DNA of 64,000 nt. Source: Clostridiaceae bacterium. Its GTDB lineage: Bacteria; Bacillota; Clostridia; TANB77; CAG-508. Below the pieces are notes generated by a model. The model searched no databases and was not told where the DNA came from. It saw only the letters and a list, made by a program, of their open reading frames with translations. Below, one piece after another: positions 35,884-45,057 of the stretch. The stretch covers positions 1 to 64,000 of the forward strand of contig JAETPW010000002.1 in NCBI GenBank assembly GCA_021771025.1, in the 5' to 3' direction. The stretch's first letter is position 1. Every line of letters begins with the position of its first letter. A program made the translations under genes and the position numbers.

Positions 35884-38800
35884 TTATGGTAAAAAGCTTA
35901 TTTGTTCTAGATAATTTCTTAAATAAACTTGTTCTAGTGAAGCATCCATATTGACTTCTCCGTTAATTCTTGTCTTTTCCAAATTTAAGAAACTTTTATT
36001 GGTGTATTTGCTTCCTCGTAAAGCTAATTGATAAATCAAAGTGAATTTATCCGTAATGGAACTTTGGCTTAAGTCAGATAAACAGATCATCTGGATATTA
36101 AACTTTTTGGATATTTCCATCATAGGCTCTAATAAGTGACTTGATGATGTTTTTCCAAAAGGATTGTCTAAAATAAATACTTTGCTACTTTCTTGGTTTT
36201 CTTTTTCTCCTCTTGCTTCTAATTCTTTTTTTCTGGTGTATTCAATGAGTGCTGAGAGTAAAGCAAAACAAGCAATAAAGCGTTGTCCTCCTGAATTTCC
36301 TACAATTACTTCTTCCCATTGCCTTAGCCCACTATTTCTGTGTTGAATATCAAATTTGTATAATTTGACTTTTATGGTTTCGCAATCTAGTGTTAAATTT
36401 AAAAGCTGACGATCAGATAACAAAACAGCAATACGGTTGTCAATTGTTTTTTTCTTATCTTCACTTTTCTGGCATTCTTCACGTAGAGTTTGTATGCAAT
36501 ACTGAATGTGGTTTTCTATTCTTTGTTCTACCTGCTCATTTAGTTCTGAAGGAATTTCTATTTTCAATATTTGGATATATCTTTCTCCTATTCGTATTTT
36601 AGAAGAATCAGAAATAGCCTTCATTTCTTGGTATAACATGATTCCTTGCCTTACTGCATGTTGTAAGATATTTTTCTTATCTTGCTCGATGTTTTGTAAG
36701 GATAGTGCTAACACATGAATGTATTCAGTCAATTTTTCTAAGCAATTGACTAGTTTTTCATAAAGGTAATAAAAATCGTCAAACTCTCCTTCTGCATTGT
36801 TTAGGGTGATGGTTTCTAAAAATGTACTCAAAATTCTATGTTTTGCCTTATAATGGTTGTTTATTTCTAGTTGTTTTTTAAACACATCATCTTTATTTTC
36901 TCTGTTTTCTTGTTGTAACTGCTTATATTTTTTTAAGTGAGAAATGAGCTCAATTCCTTCTACTGGTTTTTCCTCTATTTCTTCTCCTATGTTTTCTACT
37001 TCAACTGTACGTTCAATATGATTAATTTGCTTTTGCCAAGTTATGTTTTGTTCTTGTAGTTCTCCTTTCTGTTTTTCGCTTGCTATTTGGTTGGCTTTGA
37101 TTTCTTCTCTTCGTTTTTGGTATTTACCTTTAATTTGACTGGCAGAAATAGGCTCTAACTTTCCTAGTTTTTTTAAGTTCTCATTTACATTTTGAAGTTG
37201 TGTGCTTTTTCTGGTATACTCAGTTTGAATTTTGTTCATTTCGTCTAATTTTTCTTGTAATACTTTTTCCGCTTCTTCTTGTTGTTCTTTGGCTAAATCT
37301 TCTAATTCTTCGGCATAGGTTAGTAAGGCATACTCGTCAAAGGATAAATCTCCATATTGTTTTTTACGTTCTCTTTCCCACTCTAATTTTCTTTCTTGAC
37401 AAGTACTGATCTCTTTTTGTATTTGTTTTCTGTCTTGATCGTATTTTATGGTTAACTGTTCATATTTTGCTTCTAGTTCTTCTATCGAGTCTGGTAACAT
37501 TTCTTGATTTTCTCGGTGAGGAATGTTAACTTGTTTCTTCTGTATGTTAGTTAATTGTTCTTGCGTTTGTCTGATTTGTGTTAGTTTTACCCTAAGAATT
37601 GTTTCTAACTCTTCTAAGTTTCTTTCTACCTGAATGATTTCTTCTTCTCTTCTTGCTGTTTCTAGTAATGCCTTTTCTTCTTCTTGCTTCCTTTGGCAGT
37701 AAATTTCGTTTTCTGTTAGGTAATCTAAAAATTGGCTTTCTTCTTTTCTTTTTTCTTGCAGTTTTTGTTTTTCTTCTTCTATGATTAATTGTCTGCTTTC
37801 ATTTTCTTTTTGCCACTCTTCTTTTTGTTTTCTTCCTGTTGCTATTTCTTCTTTTTTCTTTTCTATTTCTCTTTCGAAAAATACAATCATTTCTTCCCTT
37901 TTCTTTTTGTCTTTTTCTTGGTAAGTAAACCTATCTAGCTCATGAATATGCTTTTCTAGTGTAGATAACTCTTCTTCTTGCTCTTTTTTTCGTTTTTGTA
38001 ATGTTTCTAACTGATGTTGTAATTTTTTTTGGTATTCTTTTGCTCTACTAAAAAAACAATCTTGATGGTAAAGGTTTAAAAAATACATTTCTTCCCATTG
38101 TACCATTCGCTTTTCTTGGGTTAATGGTTTGTCGATTCCTTGATAAGTTATGATGAGGGTTAGTTTGTCAGTTTCTTCTTTCATTTCTAATTGTTTAATT
38201 CGTTCTAATTCTTCTTGTGTTACTATATAACAATAGGGTAGCAATGGGTTTTTACTTAATAATTCTTTTTGGTATTCTTCGTTTTGCTCTCTTAGGTAAT
38301 CTTCTCCCGTAATAAAATCAATTTGTGCTTTTTTTAGCATTTCTCTCATTTCATGAGAGGTATGTATTCCCCCTTGTTCGATGTCTAACAGATATTGTTT
38401 AATTTGCTCTATCTGCCTTGTACAAGATTCTATTTTTCGGTTCATTTCCCACTTTTTCTCTTGCAAAATCGTGTGGTTTTCGTCTTTTTGGAAGATATTG
38501 CTTTCTGGTATATGGTGAAATCGTAGGATTTCTTTTATTGTTTTTTCTTGTTTTTGAAATTCTTGGTAAGCTAAATTATTTTTCGTCATTTCTTGTGTTA
38601 GTTCTTCTAGTTCGTTTCGCATTTTGTCTTCTTGTTTATCCATTTCTTCTATCTCTAGTATGTTCTTTTGCCTTTTCTCTTGATTTTCTTTTATTTGCTC
38701 TTCATGTGAGATAATTTGGGTATGCCAATTGGCTTTTATCGTATTGATTTCTTTATCCTCTAACTCATTTAATAAGTTTCTGGTTAACGATATTCCCATT

Positions 38801-39921
38801 TTATCCCATAGTTCTTTTTCTTTTTTTCAAACTGGCTAATTTGTTCTTGCAAGGTTCCTCTTGTTAATGAGAGTTTTTTTAGTCTTTCTTGATTTTCATT
38901 TTGTTTTTCTTTTTCTTCTTTGATTTGTTTTTTGGTTTGCTTTTCTTCTTCTTGTAATTTTTCTACTTCTTGACTTAAGCTTTCTCCTTTTTCTTTATAC
39001 TTTTCTTGTAGTGTATATTCAATGGAGAGTAATTGTGTATCCTTGTTTCCTTGATTTTCTAAGTTTTCTCTTGCTAATTCCAAGGCTTTTAATTCATTTT
39101 CTTCTTTTTTCTCTTTTTGGTAAAGATAGGCTGCTTTTTGGATGCGATAGGTATGTTTTGCTTTTTCTAACGCGTTTTTTTGCCAATCTAGTTCTTGGGA
39201 TATTTGCTCTTTTTGTTCTTGTAACACCTCTAAATCCTGACAATGATGATAATATTCTTCTGATAATTCTTCGTAATTGATTTCTTCTAATTGGTTGTTA
39301 TACTCTATTACTTGTTTTTCTATCTCTTCTATCTTATTTTGGTTTTCTTTGCTTAATCGTTTTAAGGTGAGATATATTCCATAAATATCATTTTGTACGG
39401 TTTTTTCTTCTTCTAATTTTTCTAATAATTGTTTTAAGGAATCTTCGTATTTTTCAATGATACTTTTAAATTCTTCGAATATCTCTTTTTGGGTTATGTT
39501 TTCTTCTTGTTCAATGATTTCTTCCATTAAACTAGAAAACATTTCTTTTAATTCCTTACTTTCAATTTCACTTCCGTCTGAGATCACTTTTAAAATCCAT
39601 TTATTGATTAAACTATCTGATGTTTTGCAATCTTTGAATAGTTCGTCTACTCCACCTTCATTTTCATTCATTTTCGCTAATACTTTCCATTCGTTGGTAA
39701 AAATACGATAAGTAACTGTAGATCTCTCTTCCATGAATTTTACTTTCTGGTAAAAGTGGTTGTTGCAATAATTGTACTAATACACTTTTTCCTCCTCCAT
39801 TGGCTAAGTTGATTAATACGTTTTCTCCCCCATAACAGTTTAACAGAAGATCTTTGATCACTTTTCCATCGTATTGGATGTTGGCTATTCTCATTCGATT
39901 GATTTTAGGCATTTTCTTCAT
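35884..39921 (-). pseudogene. jetC: JetC-like SMC ATPase, interrupted
   Basis: Three frames make up one gene. 39921-39664 holds the N-terminal head with Walker A (NLANGGGKS). 39734-38784 and 38799-35884 hold the coiled coils and the C-terminal head with the SMC signature GNSGGQRF and Walker B FILDNPFGK. The first break (near 39730) jumps from HGRE to YRIFTNEWKVLAKMNE; related JetC proteins as I recall them have about 110 more residues here, so an out-of-frame internal deletion is likely. The second break (38820-38828) is at A-AAA-AAG and could be a -1 slip or an indel. Neither involves CGG. JetC forms the motor of the Wadjet DNA-cleaving complex. Confidence 0.75.
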
Positions 39922-40600
39922 CTCCTATCTGGAATATTTGGTTGATTTCTTTGATTCTGTCTTCTAATAAATAATAATATCTCATCAGACTATCTAGCTT
40001 TTCTTTTGGGCGTATTTCTGTGTCCTCTTCTCCCCTAGGGAAAAAGATTAGTTTTTCTTTTTCTAGTATGTTGCAGGCTTTTTTTACCATATATTTTCGT
40101 GTGTTACGTTTTTCTCCATCAATGGGTTTTGCTTTCCATTCATTGGCAATGTTTTTAAAATTAATGGAATAATCTTCTTCTAATAGGTCTTCTACATCTT
40201 CATCTACTTGCTCAAATCGTTGGTCTAGCTGATGAATGATGTCTTTTATTTGTAAAAAGTCGGCTTGTTTTGGATCATTATTTTTCCCGCCATAAAACAG
40301 ATAGAGAATAAACATAATGATATAGCATAGAAGAAAGGTGTCGATTAATTTTGCATCTGAACGAATAGACTCTCTTATTTCACGAAGGGAAAAGCCGAGT
40401 ATTTTGTTTTCAAGATTAGGTACTAAATATAATGTTTCTGGCGTTACGACAATTTTAAATTCGAGTTCTTCTTCAAATTTATCTAAAATCATTCTTATTT
40501 CTGGCTCTTCACTATAAGCTTGATAGAGTTCTTTATCTTCTTTTCTGCTAATTTCTCCTGTTTCTACTAATTTTTTATAAATCTGCAATGCTTGTTCCAT
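39905..40600 (-). CDS. jetB: JetB-like kleisin-associated subunit of Wadjet
   Basis: 231 residues with a predicted winged-helix character (DUF4194-like layout) and no catalytic motif. It overlaps jetA by 26 bases and jetC by 17 bases. In Wadjet systems JetB is the KITE-type subunit that links JetA and JetC. The assignment rests mainly on position and size between the JetA-like and SMC genes. Confidence 0.65.
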   Translation of the reverse strand: MEQALQIYKKLVETGEISRKEDKELYQAYSEEPEIRMILDKFEEELEFKIVVTPETLYLVPNLENKILGFSLREIRESIRSDAKLIDTFLLCYIIMFILYLFYGGKNNDPKQADFLQIKDIIHQLDQRFEQVDEDVEDLLEEDYSINFKNIANEWKAKPIDGEKRNTRKYMVKKACNILEKEKLIFFPRGEEDTEIRPKEKLDSLMRYYYLLEDRIKEINQIFQIGDEENA

Positions 40601-42215
40601 CTTCTTTTCCTCCTATTGCTAGTTTTAGGTCATTCATTTCTATTTTTTCTACTTTTTCTTCGTCTTCTTGTGGTAGTTCGTAATAAAAAATGGTGTCTGT
40701 TTTTTCTAAGCTTAAACGATCAAAGGTAAACTTTCGTTTTTTTATGATTAATAGTTCATATAAACAATACGATAAGTCGAATTCTCCATTTCCTTCTTGG
40801 CTGATGGCTTCTTCGGCTAGAAATTCTTGGATGGAGATGGTTTGGATTTCATATAGTTTTAGCATAATTAAAAATATTCTTTTGTTTAGTGTTGCTTCGT
40901 TTTTTGTTTCTTCGTCTAATTGGGTAAACCATTCTGAAAAAGTGAAGGTTGATTGGTTTTGTTCTGCATAGAAAAATAGTCCTTCAATTAATTTTACGTC
41001 TAATTCATTTTTTCTTCTGTTTTCTTCTAGTTGTTTAGCATTGTCTTCGTATTCTTCTTGCTCTATTTGATAGTCTTCTTCTTGTTCTTTGATTTTGGAT
41101 TGGTTATCATAAAATAAATTTAGGTTTAACTGTTTAGGGCTACTTGCTAGATATAATGGGGTTACTAATTTTTCATAGATTTGTTTAATATCTTTTATGT
41201 TTCTTATTTCTACTTTTTCTAATGGGCTGATGATTTCTTTTTCAAAGTCATATCTTTTCTTTTGGGTAAACTGAATGGAATCTTCTAAAATTTGTAAATA
41301 TAATTTTTTTAAGTTTTGTGATTGGGTAAGTAGTTGGCGTTGGTATCTTAACGCCATTTTTACGTTTTTGGCAATGGTATAAACATCTTTTTTGGCTTTT
41401 TGCATTTTCTCGTCTAATACCATATTTTGTTTTTCTTCCTCTTCTAGACGTTCTTTTGATTTGGTGATTAGTTCATCAATACTGCTCATTTCTTCGTATT
41501 CTTCTTGAATTAATAGGTTCATGTTGTTTACTAGCCTTTCGTATTCGGCATCAGATATCTCATTGATATTGTTTTTTAACTTAGTTTCAAATTGGGAAAA
41601 TTCTATTTTTCGATTGATTAACCTTCTAATTAATTCTTTGCTTTGTTTAATGGCTCCTTGGTAATTTTTCTTTTTGATTAACATTTTTAGTTTGATTTCT
41701 TCTATTTCAAATCCTAATTCATCTTCTACTTCTTTGGTTCGAAACAGAAAATCATATCCTTGTTTGCTTAGTTCATAGACTATTTTATTGTCATGATTGA
41801 TTTTATCGGCTACTAATCGAATGGAAATTTCTTTTTTTCCTTTGGTGTAGTCCATGACTTGGTATTCACGAACTGTTCCTTTGTTTTGCAAAATGTCTTT
41901 TACGATGTATCTGGTGATTTCTTCTGTTTCTTGAATGGAGAATGATTTTCCATAATAAGGTAAAATTTCTCTGACGAATTGAATGATACTTTCTAATGTA
42001 CATTCTTTTTCTTCGGTAAGAGTAATTTCCATGATGTATACTAAAACAGACATGATGATATTGTCTAATTGATTTTCTTCAAATAGACTTTCTATTTTTT
42101 CTGATTTATTTCTTCTTTTTGCTATGGATTCAATGATAGCAAAAAATTCCATACGTTTTTCAAAACCTTGTAAATATTCTTCCATCCTTTTTAATTCCTT
42201 TTTTCTTTGATCCAT
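40575..42215 (-). CDS. jetA: JetA-like kleisin subunit of Wadjet
   Basis: 546 residues, highly charged, largely helical, with a winged-helix-like N-terminus (about 1-130) and long helices in the middle (about 200-330). It fits the kleisin-like JetA of the Wadjet families in size and neighbours. The frame is intact and has no CGG. It overlaps jetD by 25 bases. Confidence 0.65.
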   Translation of the reverse strand: MDQRKKELKRMEEYLQGFEKRMEFFAIIESIAKRRNKSEKIESLFEENQLDNIIMSVLVYIMEITLTEEKECTLESIIQFVREILPYYGKSFSIQETEEITRYIVKDILQNKGTVREYQVMDYTKGKKEISIRLVADKINHDNKIVYELSKQGYDFLFRTKEVEDELGFEIEEIKLKMLIKKKNYQGAIKQSKELIRRLINRKIEFSQFETKLKNNINEISDAEYERLVNNMNLLIQEEYEEMSSIDELITKSKERLEEEEKQNMVLDEKMQKAKKDVYTIAKNVKMALRYQRQLLTQSQNLKKLYLQILEDSIQFTQKKRYDFEKEIISPLEKVEIRNIKDIKQIYEKLVTPLYLASSPKQLNLNLFYDNQSKIKEQEEDYQIEQEEYEDNAKQLEENRRKNELDVKLIEGLFFYAEQNQSTFTFSEWFTQLDEETKNEATLNKRIFLIMLKLYEIQTISIQEFLAEEAISQEGNGEFDLSYCLYELLIIKKRKFTFDRLSLEKTDTIFYYELPQEDEEKVEKIEMNDLKLAIGGKEDGTSIADL

Positions 42216-43230
42216 TGGTTTAATTTAGCTGCATTGATGATTTCTTGGGGGATATAACAGTTTTGTGCTAAAATACAGTTGATTTTTTCCTGCAGTTCGG
42301 GTGAAAAGTGTTGTAGGAAATTTTTCATCTCTATGTTTTTATTTTGCTGCTTTTTGATTTTTCCTAAGTTTTCTATGTTTTTTTGTTCTATCATTTTTTC
42401 GTAAAGAGAAGTATAGAGCAAGATAGATGCGTTCTTATTTTCTTTGATAACTCGCTCAAATAGTTCAATTCCGGGTGTAATCTAAATCTCCCCAATATAA
42501 AAATTGGCATTTTCGCTGTAAGATTTTTTCTTCATATTCTTCTAGTGCTTGAGGTTTGGTTATTTTGTTTCCTTCGCCATAAATTAGTCCATCTATTTCT
42601 TGGGAACCTAAATAACATTCTCCTTTTTGCTCATTCATGATTTTTCTCATGGTATACCAAGTATCTTTATTTTCTATGATTAACATTGTCATCTTTTCTT
42701 TTTTGGTATGAAGATAATCAAAAAATGGTTCTGGTGTTAAATAGTAATTTAACATTTTTTCTAGTTCATTCCATTTGATCATGCTTTTGCATAATGAGTT
42801 GTCAAGTATTTTTTCATCATTCCAAATTTGGTACGCTCTTTCGTTTTTGGCTAGTGGGGTGTGTAACTCTTCTGAATACATGGTTAAGAATTCATTTAGT
42901 GGTAGGAGTAAATGACGATGTTTTTGGTATATTTGTGGGTGAGCTAAATACTTTTCAATCGCAAGAGTATGGTGTAAGGTTTTTATTTCATTTTTGTTTA
43001 CTGCTGAAGTATCTGACTGCTTTACTATTCTGTATTTTAAAAAAAGAGATGGAATTTTACCATTCGTTTGTTTTCCGAACTGGTTTTATGATTCCATCTT
43101 TAGTAAGCTCTTTGACAAGGTTAACTTCTTGTAAATAGCTTATTGGTTGATTGATTATGGTTTCTATCTCTTCTAAATAAAGATAGGTTTTCTTTTTATT
43201 TTCGATGATTTCTTTTATTTTTTCTTCCAT
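42191..43230 (-). CDS. jetD: JetD topoisomerase-VI-like nuclease of Wadjet, with two CGG frame changes
   Basis: Three open segments become one 345-residue protein when the C of two CGG codons (43075-43077 and 42471-42473) is skipped. The first shift restores PVGKQTNGKIPSLFLKYRI, the N-terminal JetD segment with its NGK-P-L pattern. The second restores YWGDLDYTGIELFERVI, the metal-binding DxD loop of the Toprim (DUF2220) domain, whose glycine (253) comes from the site itself. JetD cleaves circular plasmid DNA recognised by the SMC motor. Without shifting it stops after 57 residues. The start ATG at 43230 follows AGAGGAACC; the promoter is at 43282-43310. First gene of jetDABC. Confidence 0.87.
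42471..42473 (-). other. CGG +1 recoding site 2 in jetD
   Basis: In frame only after the first shift (603 bases, 201 codons, further on). Context TAC-ACC-CGG-AAT; +1 reading gives GGA ATT GAA (G-I-E) of the Toprim DxD loop. Confidence 0.75.
43075..43077 (-). other. CGG +1 recoding site 1 in jetD
   Basis: Codon 52 of the unshifted frame. Context CCA-GTT-CGG-AAA; +1 reading gives GGA AAA CAA ACG AAT GGT (G-K-Q-T-N-G). Confidence 0.75.
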
Positions 43231-43281
43231 AGGTTCCTCTTATTTGGTGTATTTTTGTTCAAATATTTATCTGATGGTTAA

Positions 43282-43310
43282 ATTATATCATGTATTTGGT
43301 TATTTGACAA
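43282..43310 (-). promoter_or_regulatory. jet operon promoter
   Basis: Minus strand TTGTCA, 17-base spacer, TATAAT, about 50 bases before the jetD start. It suggests the whole four-gene operon is transcribed from here. Confidence 0.75.
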
Positions 43311-43356
43311 GTTATTTCGTTCACATTATGGAAATTTTTTTAGTTCTACTTTTGTG

Positions 43357-43692
43357 TTAATGGCTATTGATTTTCCAATATCCGTTTTTATCTGCACCTT
43401 TTCTTTGTATTATCTCCTTTTCTTTCAATAGGTTTATGTTTCTTTCTACCGTTCTTACTGTGGTCTTTAATTTTTGTGCTATCTCTTTTTGCGTAATAAA
43501 GTTATTTTCTTGCATTAATTTTATGATTTTTCTTTGTGTTCTATTTACACCGACATTTACACCGACATTTACATTTTCTTTGTTTTTTTCTTCATCATTT
43601 ACTTGTTCGACTCCTTTACTAATTGAAAGTGGTATATACGTTCTAAAAATATCATCTTCTTTTAGTTCTGGTACTCCTCCGGAATATATTAA
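43357..43692 (-). pseudogene. C-terminal remnant of an AlbA_2/ATP-binding regulator
   Basis: About 111 codons with no start codon. It begins in the C-terminal GGVPELKEDDIFRTYIPL segment found at the end of AlbA_2 (Schlafen-like) RecG-related regulators, then has two copies of N-V-G-V from a 12-base tandem repeat (about 43550-43575), and ends in a winged helix (TQKEIAQKL..TVRTVERNINLL). The N-terminal AlbA_2 domain has been lost. It starts at the stop of the upstream gene, so a deletion probably joined them. Confidence 0.65.
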
Positions 43693-43967
43693 TTATTATC
43701 TTTCCAATACCACCATTTTAATTTTTCTGGTTCATATTCTTGCTTTTGATGTTCAGCATAATATACTGCCATACGAAACACATAGAGTAAACATCTATCT
43801 TCCTGAAAGCCTTTCTTTAAGCAGTCTTGTGCATACAATTCCTCAGGGTCTTTTCCTTTTAGGTCTTCTACACATTTAATTCCTATAGCAATTAAATTTT
43901 GTTTAATTTTTGTTCCTATATTGGGAATGGTAATTAAGTCTGTTTTTTTATGTTCTTTTTCTTTCAA
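43689..43967 (-). CDS. Helix-hairpin-helix protein, Cdd1-like
   Basis: 92 residues, TTG start with AAGGAA upstream. Residues 15-40 (IPNIGTKIKQNLIAIGIKCV) are a helix-hairpin-helix DNA-binding unit, and the rest matches the Cdd1 ('pathogenicity locus') family layout (YAQDCLKKGFQEDRCLLYVFRMAVYYAE). Function unknown. It lies between defence genes. Confidence 0.7.
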   Translation of the reverse strand: MKEKEHKKTDLITIPNIGTKIKQNLIAIGIKCVEDLKGKDPEELYAQDCLKKGFQEDRCLLYVFRMAVYYAEHQKQEYEPEKLKWWYWKDNN

Positions 43968-44060
43968 TTGAATTCCTTCTTTCGTTTAATTCATTTTCTT
44001 TTATCCTATCATATTGCTGGTAAATCATCAAGCCTATTTATTGCTTTTCAAAATGAAAAG

Positions 44061-44089
44061 TTGCAATTTTACATAAAACAGTATATAAT
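44061..44089 (+). promoter_or_regulatory. Promoter of the small plus-strand gene
   Basis: TTGCAA, 17-base spacer, TATAAT, 33 bases before the ATG at 44122. Confidence 0.75.
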
Positions 44090-44121
44090 CTACCTATCAT
44101 AAAAAATCAGGAGGGAAAAAG

Positions 44122-44454
44122 ATGAAATTAATTAATGAAAATGATCTTGATGAATTTATTCGGCAATTACTTTCTGGGGATGAAAATTCTTTCAAAGTCT
44201 GTGGTTTAATTCAAGAGGGAATATACTATAAGAGTAGTATTCCTAAAAAGTTCTGGCTTTCACCAGATAAAGCCTATGATGGAATCTTCAATATGAAATA
44301 TCTTTCAAAATCAGCGATGAGAGATATTCATTGTCAGGTGGTTAGCCGAATTGCTCGCGAAATTAAAATTAGGGACACCCCCCCTAAAACGCTTTGGTAT
44401 GCTCTTTCAATTTTGGGCGTAAGTAAAAATGACCCCAGATTATCAAAGAACTAA
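44122..44454 (+). CDS. Small protein of unknown family, contains an in-frame CGG
   Basis: 110 residues with a strong ribosome site (AGGAGGG) and promoter. No family recognised; the central YYKSSIPKKFWLSPDKAYDG looks like a real fold. Codon 14 is CGG (44161-44163, context TTT-ATT-CGG-CAA), with the same ATT-CGG-CA context as site 1 of spoIIIAA. Reading +1 here would end after about 16 more codons, so either CGG is read as a sense codon here, or both products are made, or this accessory gene is not native. Confidence 0.65.
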   Translation: MKLINENDLDEFIRQLLSGDENSFKVCGLIQEGIYYKSSIPKKFWLSPDKAYDGIFNMKYLSKSAMRDIHCQVVSRIAREIKIRDTPPKTLWYALSILGVSKNDPRLSKN

Positions 44455-44499
44455 ATTTAATAGTTCTTGGAAGGTATAGCGTAAATTTCAGACAACTAA

Positions 44500-44535
44500 A
44501 GAGGACCTATGTAGATAATTCTATACAGGTCCTCT
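44500..44535. terminator. Bidirectional terminator between convergent genes
   Basis: AGAGGACCT with AGGTCCTCT enclosing a second stem (GTAGA/TCTAT), between the plus-strand gene ending 44454 and the minus-strand gene ending 44542. Confidence 0.65.
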
Positions 44536-44541
44536 TCCCAC

Positions 44542-45018
44542 TTACTTTTTATTCGGTCTACGTTTCAAATGGAGCAAATGCTCAATATCATTTTTTAACG
44601 ATAAATCTGTTAGTTCCAACATCATCCACTTACCATCATGATAGGTTTGGCTTTCATCGTATAATTCACAAACCGTAGAAGAAAAACTCTTTCTTTCCAA
44701 TTCGAACTTTTCTCTTTCTGCTTTCCCAAAAATAATCATAAATCCTAATTTATCTGGTTTAACGTAAAATGCACAAAGTGTTCTTCCGCCTTTTCTAAAT
44801 TTATATTCGTAATCCCAGTTTTTGGTAACACGATTCCATGTTTGTTCCATATCGTACTGACTATTGATTAGCTTTTTTATCTCTTCAAAAGTCTCTTTTT
44901 TCTTTTCTCCTATTAAATTAGCCACATCTTGGCAGTTACATTCTTCTAGTGTGCATTCACAAAACGGATTAAAACCACTAGCACATTCTTCTGTGCAAAG
45001 GCATTCAAGATCATTCAT
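44542..45018 (-). CDS. DUF3788-like protein with a Cys-rich N-terminus
   Basis: 158 residues. The first ~32 residues hold seven cysteines (CLCTEECASGFNPFCECTLE region), which could bind a metal; this resembles an added small zinc-binding motif. Residues ~40-155 match the DUF3788 pattern (TWNRVTKNWDYEYKFRKGGRTLCAFYVK, with a YHDGKWMMLEL end). DUF3788 proteins are of unknown function. Confidence 0.7.
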   Translation of the reverse strand: MNDLECLCTEECASGFNPFCECTLEECNCQDVANLIGEKKKETFEEIKKLINSQYDMEQTWNRVTKNWDYEYKFRKGGRTLCAFYVKPDKLGFMIIFGKAEREKFELERKSFSSTVCELYDESQTYHDGKWMMLELTDLSLKNDIEHLLHLKRRPNKK

Positions 45019-45057
45019 CTTTTTCCCTCCTTTTTCTTAATTCTACCAAATGTTTTT

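Noticed and set aside
43550..43575. CRISPR-like short repeat
   Set aside because: Only two adjacent 12-base units inside a protein-coding remnant; no spacers or cas genes.
43367..43879. 170-codon plus-strand open frame
   Set aside because: Antisense to the AlbA_2 remnant and the Cdd1-like gene; hydrophobic low-complexity sequence typical of a shadow frame.
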